From NCBI GenBank assembly GCA_023443925.1, contig JAEZSL010000067.1:1-12423 (forward strand): a stretch of DNA of 12,423 nucleotides, given 5' to 3'. Of the stretch, positions 7,032 through 12,423 are shown piece by piece. The notes beneath the pieces are model-generated. The model searched no databases and was not told the origin of the DNA. It saw only the letters and a program-made list of their open reading frames with translations. Position numbers and translations under genes: made by a program. Position 1 is the stretch's first letter. Each line of letters begins with the position of its first letter. The stretch is from Bacillota bacterium (GTDB lineage Bacteria; Bacillota_A; Clostridia; Lachnospirales; Lachnospiraceae).

Positions 7032-8537
7032 TTATAACTTACCGCAACACTTTTTAAATTTCTTTCCACTGCCGCAAGGACATGGATCATTTGGGTAGAC
7101 TTTCTTCGTATTCTTCGTCATCGTTCCATTAATTCCATTTTCAAAAGAAAAGGATGAGATATCTGTTGCTGTTGCATCCAGATCGATCTTTATCCCCATT
7201 TGATCTAACTGTTCTCGTCCTTCGACCAGCATTCCCGCTGCGTGTGAACTTCCTGGAACTATTGTAGTTGATCCAGACATTGTTGTCTGATTCATCACTT
7301 CATCCGGGGTATACCCATGATTGCACCACAATCTAACGGAATTCATAATCTTCATTGCGTACCCGAGAAATTCATTTGCTTGCTCGGTATTTTCCAAATC
7401 AATGCCATACCCTTGCATGGACCCAAATATAAACTGTACATATTCGTGTGGATCTCTTTCTTCTCCTGACTTTCCCATATCAGTCGCCTGATCATGAAGT
7501 TCATTCATAAAATCATCCACGCATTCTTTCACAGTTACTCCAGCCTTTTGAGCAACATTTTCAAAGTTAGGCAGATACTTTTTCTCAATATACCTTCGCA
7601 TTTGTTTTTCAGCATTGGATATTTCATAGTAATTTTCATCCGCATATCTAAGAAACTCTCTTTTAGACGGTTGATACATTTGCTTTAAACCTGCGTCCTC
7701 ATATAGAATACGGAAAGAAGATACACTCACAGACTTATAAAAACGTTCAAGATCTTTTTCCGTCACTTCTCTTTTCATTCCTTTAAAGAACTGCAACATT
7801 TTTTCATGTTCATTCCGATAAGCATCCATAAAGCTGCTATGGAGCAAAAAACCATCCATGGTTGTACATACAACAGGAACCGAATCTCCAATCAATTGAT
7901 GCAACGTACATGTACACATAAATTCAGGGGTAAACATCACCGTATTTTTATAGTTTCCATCAACATGGTTATATCCCTTATCATCAAATTTGTTCTCATA
8001 ATCACGTATTAGAGTTTGCAGTTCTGTAACATGTATCACGCCGTAAAGGTTTACAGCTGCCATTGCATAATCTGCTATGGTATGCATGTATTTTTTTCTC
8101 TTTTGATAAACTTCATTATGCGTTAATTCGTTATATCGTTCCTGACAACCAAAATCTTTGCATAACTGCAGTAACGCATCATCTGTGTTATAAAAAGTCA
8201 AACAAAATCCTTCAAAAAGAGTATCATCTGCCAGGACATCTACCATTAACTCTACTCTCTGCGCTTTTTTTAGCTTAGTCTCTGAAAATTCGATTTCTTC
8301 TATCTTTTTAAATATTTTTAGAGCTTCTTTCCCTATTATGGTGTCTACTTGGTAATCAATTGTTTTACCGGTTTCTTTCTCTATTACAGGCAACAGATCA
8401 TCCCAATCTGCTTTTTCTATCAAACGGAAATCATTATTTCCTAAAAGAATCCTAACCATCAGCTCATATAATAATTTCACATCCTCTGCTCTGTATTGTT
8501 TTATATGATTTGCAATTTGCTCTCTGCTTTCCCTCAT
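7032..8537 (-). CDS. SEC-C motif protein of unknown function (501 residues)
   Basis: The start is taken at the ATG at 8537, which has AGGAGAAGGAG directly before it; an ATG seven codons upstream lacks a site. The last residues, NDPCPCGSGKKFKKCCGKL, are a canonical SEC-C zinc motif (Cys486, Cys488, Cys497, Cys498), as at the SecA C-terminus. The motif binds zinc and often mediates protein or ribosome contacts. The preceding 480 residues are not recognised: mostly charged helices, with a segment near 165-190 (YGVIHVTELQTLIRDYENK) that resembles a small winged-helix-like module. No signal peptide or membrane segment is seen, so it is cytoplasmic. It follows the UPF0158 gene by about 64 bases with no terminator between them, so the two are probably cotranscribed. 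Confidence 0.8.
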   Translation of the reverse strand: MRESREQIANHIKQYRAEDVKLLYELMVRILLGNNDFRLIEKADWDDLLPVIEKETGKTIDYQVDTIIGKEALKIFKKIEEIEFSETKLKKAQRVELMVDVLADDTLFEGFCLTFYNTDDALLQLCKDFGCQERYNELTHNEVYQKRKKYMHTIADYAMAAVNLYGVIHVTELQTLIRDYENKFDDKGYNHVDGNYKNTVMFTPEFMCTCTLHQLIGDSVPVVCTTMDGFLLHSSFMDAYRNEHEKMLQFFKGMKREVTEKDLERFYKSVSVSSFRILYEDAGLKQMYQPSKREFLRYADENYYEISNAEKQMRRYIEKKYLPNFENVAQKAGVTVKECVDDFMNELHDQATDMGKSGEERDPHEYVQFIFGSMQGYGIDLENTEQANEFLGYAMKIMNSVRLWCNHGYTPDEVMNQTTMSGSTTIVPGSSHAAGMLVEGREQLDQMGIKIDLDATATDISSFSFENGINGTMTKNTKKVYPNDPCPCGSGKKFKKCCGKL

Positions 8538-8601
8538 TCTACTCCTTCTCCTATCCATAGAATCGATAAATACTAATCAGAAATTTCTTTGTTTTTTAAC
8601 C

Positions 8602-9054
8602 TTATAGGTACAGTCCTTCTGTTCTTATTTCATATGGAACTTCATTTTCCTCACACCAATTTTTTACCTTTTTACAAAGTGAAATCAGCCTCCATGCGTA
8701 ATAACTTTCAGAAATTCCCAAACGATTGATTTCATCCTTAAAATTTCGATATGGTTTACGCCCTCGCAGCACACGTAAAAGCTTTTCCTGATATCTTGGA
8801 TTCGGAGTAGCATATGCGAACTCTTCCATTATCTCATATTCATGAATATCATACTGATTCGGAAGTCGCACATATTTATCTGTCGTATCAATTTCTTCAG
8901 CCAAAACCTCAGCTTCGTCATCCCTTTCGATCCATGTTCCATCTGATAAAGATACGATTTCTCCGGTTTCCATATTCATATATTGTTCCCAACCATCCAT
9001 TGTCGCTTCCATAGCATCAGCTATATTTTCAATGCTAACAGTTACTTTTTCCAT
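8602..9054 (-). CDS. UPF0158 family protein
   Basis: A 150-residue cytoplasmic protein that I recognise as UPF0158. Markers are YMNMETGEIV (25-34), LPNQYDIHEYEIMEEF (64-79), LRGRKPYRNFKDEI (96-109) and the C-terminal WCEENEV (133-139). The start at 9054 is preferred because AGGAG lies nine bases upstream; an ATG at 9063 overlaps that site. The family is widespread, and no biochemical role is established to my knowledge. It is conserved in the parts that matter and shows no truncation. It probably forms a transcription unit with the SEC-C gene downstream and perhaps with the small ORF 29 bases upstream. Confidence 0.85.
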   Translation of the reverse strand: MEKVTVSIENIADAMEATMDGWEQYMNMETGEIVSLSDGTWIERDDEAEVLAEEIDTTDKYVRLPNQYDIHEYEIMEEFAYATPNPRYQEKLLRVLRGRKPYRNFKDEINRLGISESYYAWRLISLCKKVKNWCEENEVPYEIRTEGLYL

Positions 9055-9083
9055 TATACACATCTCCTCTGATGGTGAATTTA

Positions 9084-9200
9084 TTAGTCGAAATTATTAA
9101 ATTCAGCACAATCATCCTGCCATATTTTCATATTCTCTTTGATTATCGAGCAGAGATAATTATAATCTTCTTTCGATACGTTCCATGTATATTCATACAC
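9084..9200 (-). CDS. Small ORF or gene fragment, 38 residues, unknown
   Basis: Between the membrane-protein gene and the UPF0158 gene, a minus-strand frame reads VYEYTWNVSKEDYNYLCSII and ends EFNNFD before a TAA at 9084-9086. The composition looks like a soluble globular protein rather than noise. It could start at the GTG at 9200, with a weak AGGGAA site upstream; an in-frame TAG five codons earlier limits it. Either it is a genuine small protein or the last part of a gene whose front was lost. No family is recognised. Confidence 0.4.
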   Translation of the reverse strand: MYEYTWNVSKEDYNYLCSIIKENMKIWQDDCAEFNNFD

Positions 9201-9221
9201 TTGTAGAATTCCCTATTTTTG

Positions 9222-10076
9222 CTAAATTGCGTACTTCATCAAACGAATATTAAGAACAATTGCAAAAATACCAAGAATAACAAACGCCCCGACTAAACCG
9301 AATATTTGTCCGATAGAAAGATTAATGCCAAGTGACATTTGATATATGGTTTGAAAAATCACACAAAAGCCTACTCCGGTTAAAAATGTGAGCAAAACAG
9401 GAGTTATCTTATAACCTATTTTCTTTTTTTTCAACAACATAATTCCGCTGAATACTGCAGATGGCAAAACAATTGCTAAGTCAATTACAAAGGTTGGTTC
9501 GGTAGTATATATTTCAATGTTTTCCATTGGTTGTCCTGTAATGATAGCCGGAAGTATAAACGTTAGCCATATTAAAACGGAACAACCACTTATCAGCATG
9601 AATATTCCGGTGCCTTTCAAATGTCTTTTGTAGACCTGCTCTATGTAGGTTTCTGTACTTAAAATATGGTATAGAGATAAAACAAAAGCAAACAACGAGC
9701 TTCCAAATTGTAGAACATATAGTAAAAATAACTGGTTGAAGCCCACTCCCATGATCAGGCAAGTGGTCGCATATAAAATAATTAGCAACAGCCCGGATTG
9801 TAAAAACATATGAGCCTTTCTATTCCTGTAAATTGTTAGAATTGCAAGTAGAATTAAGCCGGCGGCAATCATCACAATGTCTGTACCTTTTGTGGCTCCT
9901 ACTTTTAAGAGTGAATTGTTAGCATAGATACCATCGCCATAAAGCGTAACCTGCTGACCGTAAATATTATCAACGACTCTCATTGTTCCGCCGTTCGTAT
10001 AAAAAACACCGATACATGCGGATATAATGGATGATAATACAGCAATTATTGATAATCCTATTAATGCTTTTTTCAT
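9222..10076 (-). CDS. Multi-pass membrane protein, unknown function (about 8 TM)
   Basis: The ATG at 10076 (MKKALIGLSI) is preferred over the in-frame ATG at 10094, since AGTAGG lies just upstream and the sequence then begins with a short basic head. From this start the protein has 284 residues and about eight hydrophobic segments, at roughly 5-26, 66-83, 91-110, 114-136, 156-180, 196-215, 223-247 and 256-277. Between segments 1 and 2 lies a 40-residue loop (VVDNIYGQQVTLYGDGIYAN) that should face outside. A KKKK patch at 216-219 fits a cytoplasmic turn. No transporter motif or catalytic residue is obvious. It is not an ABC permease of the type next door. The stop codon is only 21 bases before the small ORF. 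Confidence 0.75.
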   Translation of the reverse strand: MKKALIGLSIIAVLSSIISACIGVFYTNGGTMRVVDNIYGQQVTLYGDGIYANNSLLKVGATKGTDIVMIAAGLILLAILTIYRNRKAHMFLQSGLLLIILYATTCLIMGVGFNQLFLLYVLQFGSSLFAFVLSLYHILSTETYIEQVYKRHLKGTGIFMLISGCSVLIWLTFILPAIITGQPMENIEIYTTEPTFVIDLAIVLPSAVFSGIMLLKKKKIGYKITPVLLTFLTGVGFCVIFQTIYQMSLGINLSIGQIFGLVGAFVILGIFAIVLNIRLMKYAI

Positions 10077-10165
10077 ATACAACCTACTTTCCATAAAGAA
10101 TAATTCGGAATATTTTTTACAATTTTGTCACTGGACTTACCATTATATAAAAATCTGATTTACTA

Positions 10166-10174
10166 ATTATATCA
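10166..10174 (-). promoter_or_regulatory. Probable extended -10 promoter of the membrane-protein gene
   Basis: On the minus strand TGATATAAT (TGn-TATAAT, with the -10 hexamer at 10166-10171) lies about 90 bases upstream of the ATG at 10076. No good -35 hexamer is present at 17 bases, as is tolerated with extended -10 elements. A second TATAAT lies nearby (10141-10150 region) without a partner. Confidence 0.4.
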
Positions 10175-10199
10175 AACTTTCAGTCCAAAATATAGTAAT

Positions 10200-10778
10200 A
10201 CATTTATATTATTATCTCATCATCATGGCAGCAATCCATTCCGCCATGCTTGGTGCCGGGATTATTGCAAAAGAAGAACAGCGTAAAACTACAGAATTTT
10301 TAATAGCGAAACCCATTACCAGAAATAAGATTATTACTGAAAAGCTGTTAGCCGCGCTGGTCATATTCTTGTGTTTAATATGGTTACGCTTGTTTCTTCC
10401 ATTACTATGGTAGGTTATTTTAATCATGGTAACTGCTTGGCCGCAAAAATTATAATACTCATGGCTGGGATGTTTATGATTCAGCTGATCTTTTTACTCA
10501 TGGGGTCTGCCATTGCGGCTTATGGGAAAAATCCAAAACTCTCTACTCCTGTTGCAATTGTTGTGGTACTTCTTTTCTTCATGATTGCTAAAATTGCAGA
10601 TATGAGCAAGGACTTTGATTACTTAAAATGGTTCACCCCTATCAAATATTATGATGCTGAAGTTATACTTGGACGTGATGGGTTTACTTTGGCTTATTCG
10701 ATTTTGTCAATCTTAATTATTGCTTTGCTCACTTTTGTAACTTATGTGTTCTATCAAAAACGGGATTTGAAGGTTTAA
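10200..10778 (+). pseudogene. ABC-2 type transporter permease, 5'-truncated and frameshifted
   Basis: This is the only plus-strand gene trace. It reads from about 10200 (LIIMAAIHSAMLGAGIIAKE, then EFLIAKPITRNKIITEKLLA) to about 10363. It then continues one frame over from VFNMVTLVSSITMV through DFDYLKWFTPIKYYDAEVIL to YVFYQKRDLKV before a TAA at 10776-10778. Together these are the C-terminal two thirds of an ABC-2 permease of the drug or peptide exporter type, with the characteristic IAKEEQRKTTEFL...KP segment. The N-terminal part and any partner ATPase are absent. The upstream sequence is the promoter region of a divergent gene. Restoring one A in GTCATATT would rejoin the frames as LV-N-ILVFNMVTL. 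The gene is not functional unless the break is a sequencing error, and the truncation would remain. Confidence 0.85.
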
Positions 10779-10800
10779 TAACAAACGTTGTTATACATTG

Positions 10801-10843
10801 AAAAAAAGGGCTATGCTTTTCACTATTTTGAAAAACATAGCCC
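10801..10843 (-). terminator. Rho-independent terminator of the lysozyme gene
   Basis: On the minus strand an 8-bp stem GGGCTATG / CATAGCCC (10808-10815 and 10836-10843), one C.A mismatch and five further pairs are followed by seven T (10801-10807 are A on the plus strand). It starts 37 bases after the stop of the secreted wall-lytic protein. It lies between convergent genes but, lacking T after the other arm, serves only the minus strand. Confidence 0.9.
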
Positions 10844-10879
10844 AGATATAAATTTTACGCCTAACGGCTAAACAGCACC

Positions 10880-11881
10880 TTAGTTCTTCCCGCCATAGCC
10901 CTTATAAGTAGCGTAAACCGAGTCTGCATATAGATTTGCCAGAATAGGACGTCCATAAGAATCGGTTGCTCCCGGATACCAGTAATCTCCTCCGTTATAG
11001 TGCAATAAACCATCATATATGTTGCCGAATTTAGCAATTTTTTCTCTTAAAATCAGTCCGCCCAAGCATATCTGATCTTGTTCACTGCTGTGATTATATG
11101 TACGGCCAAATGTTGAACTGAATTGAGATAAATAAGCATTACGTGTGTTTGGTTCTACCTGCATTAATCCGTCGCCGGCTGATGGACTGCCTGGTAAACC
11201 GGCTCCAAAGTCGCTTTCCTTTTTGATAACAGCACACAGCAATAAAGCAAAATCTCCGCCCTTACCAAATTTATTGTCTACATTCATTGAATAGGTCCAT
11301 ATGTTGCTTGGAACTTCGGAAGGCTTTGTTACGGAAGGATTTGGTGAGCCGGTATAAATCTTAACCGATGACATTTTGTCATTGACAGTGTCGCCAACCC
11401 AGGAAGAACTTGAAGTATAGGTCCATTTTGTTCCTCCAAAATTATCATTCTGATATACTTCAACCGTCCAGCCGCTTGGAACCTGGAGAGAGGACATCCA
11501 GTCATTGGGAATTCCTTTTGCGTTTAACTGAGACAATGTGTAATTGCCTACTCCAAGTGTTATTGCTGTTCCGCCATAGTTTATATCTGCATAGAATGTC
11601 ACTCCGTTTGTTGCTGGTGGTGGTGTAGTTCCTCCGCCGCCTTTATCCCACAAAGCAGGAACATTGGAGGGTTCCCAGCCTACGAGAGAAGTATGTGCCT
11701 GAAGACAGGTATAAGTACTTCCACTATATGTAACTGTATCACTTACTGCATACGCAGTATTTGGAGCCCATGCTCCTCTGGCAGCTGCGCTAACCGGTAA
11801 GGAAACGCAAAATGTGGATATGAATAAAACTATGGCTGTCATAAGCGATATGGCTTTAAAAGATAATTTTTTATTCGTCAT
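10880..11881 (-). CDS. Secreted cell-wall lytic protein: CBM5/12, beta/gamma-crystallin and SLT-like lysozyme domains
   Basis: This is a 333-residue secreted protein. The signal peptide covers about 1-33 (basic head, hydrophobic core, VSAAA). A CBM5/12 domain follows at about 36-80 (WAPNTAYAVSDTVTYSG, then a WEPSNVPALWDKG end) and should bind chitin or peptidoglycan-like polymers. A Gly/Thr/Pro linker is at 81-92. A beta/gamma-crystallin domain is at about 94-177, with two Greek-key motifs, each with a calcium signature: NDWMSS (126-131) and NDKMSS (167-172). The C-terminal SLT/lysozyme-like domain (about 205-325) has candidate catalytic Glu222 (KKESDFG), GDGLMQVEP (236-244) and HYNGG (294-298). 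The expected reaction is cleavage of the MurNAc-GlcNAc bond. The start has a perfect AGGAGGT six bases upstream. It ends at its own terminator, so it is probably monocistronic. Confidence 0.88.
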   Translation of the reverse strand: MTNKKLSFKAISLMTAIVLFISTFCVSLPVSAAARGAWAPNTAYAVSDTVTYSGSTYTCLQAHTSLVGWEPSNVPALWDKGGGGTTPPPATNGVTFYADINYGGTAITLGVGNYTLSQLNAKGIPNDWMSSLQVPSGWTVEVYQNDNFGGTKWTYTSSSSWVGDTVNDKMSSVKIYTGSPNPSVTKPSEVPSNIWTYSMNVDNKFGKGGDFALLLCAVIKKESDFGAGLPGSPSAGDGLMQVEPNTRNAYLSQFSSTFGRTYNHSSEQDQICLGGLILREKIAKFGNIYDGLLHYNGGDYWYPGATDSYGRPILANLYADSVYATYKGYGGKN

Positions 11882-11892
11882 TTACAGACCTC

Positions 11893-12164
11893 CTAGGAAT
11901 TTATTATCTGTGGCTCACTCATGAGAGGAGCCACAGGTTTTAACCGTACTAAGTCATCAAAGTAAGCACGGTAATTATTTATGAACTCGTTATTATTTGT
12001 GAACTCTTTATTATTCTGAGCATTCCAGTTTACTGGCCAAGTCATTAAGCCTTTGAAACCGGAATAGAAGAAAACATTCTGAAATCGATATGTTCCACCG
12101 TAAGGGTTCCTTTAATCAGGTAATCCAGAGCTTTCTTTTTGTATAAAATGCTGCTAACTCCACT
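11893..12164 (-). pseudogene. GH18 chitinase, C-terminal remnant with frameshift
   Basis: On the minus strand the codons after 12164 read SGVSSILYKKKALDYLIKG. One frame over they continue NPYGGTYRFQNVFFYSGF, then KGLMTWPVNWNAQ and NNYRAYFDDL, ending at a TAG at 11893-11895. ALDYLIKG...GLMTWxxNWD-like is the last two strands of a GH18 chitinase barrel. The catalytic DxxDxDxE region is absent. The frame break at about 12108 disappears if GGAACCC was GGAAACCC, so one A is missing. An imperfect 18-base tandem duplication (11971-11988 and 11989-12006, 16 of 18 identical) repeats EF-NN within the tail. It lies directly behind a CBM13 coding end and runs into the ribosome binding site of the lysozyme gene. 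It is a relic with no product. Confidence 0.8.
11908..11936. promoter_or_regulatory. Strong hairpin just upstream of the lysozyme ribosome binding site
   Basis: A perfect 9-bp inverted repeat CTGTGGCTC / GAGCCACAG has an 11-base loop that itself contains the palindrome CTCATGAG. It ends 13 bases before the AGGAGGT site of the wall-lytic gene. On the plus strand it is followed by GTTTT, on the minus strand by ATAATAAATT. It may be a leftover weak terminator of the chitinase or CBM13 gene, or a 5'-UTR stem that stabilises the lysozyme mRNA. Confidence 0.5.
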
Positions 12165-12170
12165 CTCAGA

Positions 12171-12423
12171 TTATTGAACTTTTGTCAGATACCATTTCTG
12201 GGCATCCGTACCATTATCGGTCCATTGCTGTACTTTTGCACCGTCTGCTGTAGAGGAATTATCCACGTCCATTGCCAAACCGGTCGCTTTTGATAGCAGC
12301 TTGTAATAGCCGTTTCCTACCTCCACAAGCTTCCACCTTTGAGCATCATTTCCGTTGTCATAACACTGCTGAAGCTGTAAGCCTGTGGTAGCTTCTCCGT
12401 ATGGAACATCAAGGCATTTGCCG
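12171..12423 (-). CDS. C-terminal end of a secreted protein with ricin-type beta-trefoil (CBM13) module
   Basis: Eighty-three residues and a TAA at 12171-12173 are visible; the front runs off the right edge. Two beta-trefoil repeats are clear, with KCLDV and AMDVDN openings and the diagnostic QxW motifs QRW (28-30) and QKW (75-77), ending KWYLTKVQ. CBM13 modules bind xylan, galactose or other glycans and are usually attached to secreted glycoside hydrolases, so a catalytic domain is expected upstream but cannot be seen. The stop looks natural for a trefoil end. The GH18 relic that follows is in the same reading frame beyond the stop codon, so the two may have been joined by rearrangement. Confidence 0.85.
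   Translation of the reverse strand, partial: GKCLDVPYGEATTGLQLQQCYDNGNDAQRWKLVEVGNGYYKLLSKATGLAMDVDNSSTADGAKVQQWTDNGTDAQKWYLTKVQ

Noticed and set aside
9514..9762. Second minus-strand frame inside the eight-TM membrane-protein gene
   Set aside because: It lies fully inside a continuous membrane-protein frame; its translation is an out-of-frame shadow.
6800..10100. New defence island built around the toxin-antitoxin pair and SEC-C gene
   Set aside because: No nuclease, helicase, integrase, reverse transcriptase or NTPase motifs are visible in the unknown proteins, so the sequence does not support the claim beyond an unknown gene group.
10212..10427. Minus-strand 71-codon frame opposite the ABC-2 permease relic
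   Set aside because: The plus-strand translation matches an ABC-2 permease on both sides of the frame break, so this is antisense noise.
2266..10843. The two identical-looking hairpins as ends of a transposon or MITE
   Set aside because: They lie in the same orientation, 8.5 kb apart, each at a gene end with a T-run, and no transposase or target duplication is visible; a repeated terminator is simpler.
11410..11628. Plus-strand ORF opposite the crystallin domain of the lysozyme gene
   Set aside because: It is antisense to a gene with clear domains and has no start signal.

Overview
The window looks like a low-GC Clostridia chromosome, most likely a plant-polysaccharide-degrading member of the Lachnospiraceae or a close relative. 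The evidence is purine-rich ribosome binding sites, two CUT1 sugar ABC systems, a GH43 xylosidase-type enzyme, and secreted proteins carrying CBM13 and CBM5/12 modules. Nearly every gene is on the minus strand. The only plus-strand gene is a broken one. The genus is inferred from family resemblance, not from a marker gene.

Layout in minus-strand transcription order. (1) 12423-11882: the end of a secreted protein with a ricin-type CBM13 module, directly followed by a decayed tail of a GH18 chitinase. (2) 11881-10880: a secreted wall-lytic protein with signal peptide, CBM5/12, beta/gamma-crystallin domain and SLT-like lysozyme domain, closed by a strong terminator. (3) 10200-10778, plus strand: a 5'-truncated, frameshifted ABC-2 permease. 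(4) 10076-7032: an eight-segment membrane protein, a 38-codon small ORF, a UPF0158 protein and a 501-residue SEC-C protein of unknown function. (5) 6948-6207: a Phd/YefM-RelE/ParE toxin-antitoxin operon with a clear operator dyad and a terminator. (6) 5872-2267: a xylan/xylo-oligosaccharide-type locus of GH43 enzyme, solute-binding protein and two permeases, ending in a terminator. (7) 1996-1: a second CUT1 system of the LplB/YtcP/LplA type, with the binding lipoprotein cut off by the window edge.

The most striking feature is decay and rearrangement. The GH43 gene has lost its C-terminal domain and the adjacent binding-protein gene has lost its N-terminal half, signal peptide and start. The two stumps overlap at about 4931-4983, as expected for one deletion (or an assembly collapse) joining the two genes. 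Two intact permeases are left without a visible cognate binding protein. The GH18 tail and the ABC-2 permease each carry a frame break that one missing A would explain.

I did not find a clear new defence or mobile system. The best candidates for new biology are the CBM5/12-crystallin-lysozyme architecture, the UPF0158/SEC-C/small-ORF neighbourhood, and a near-identical terminator hairpin used at two unrelated operons. No tRNA, rRNA, CRISPR array, transposase or origin is visible.
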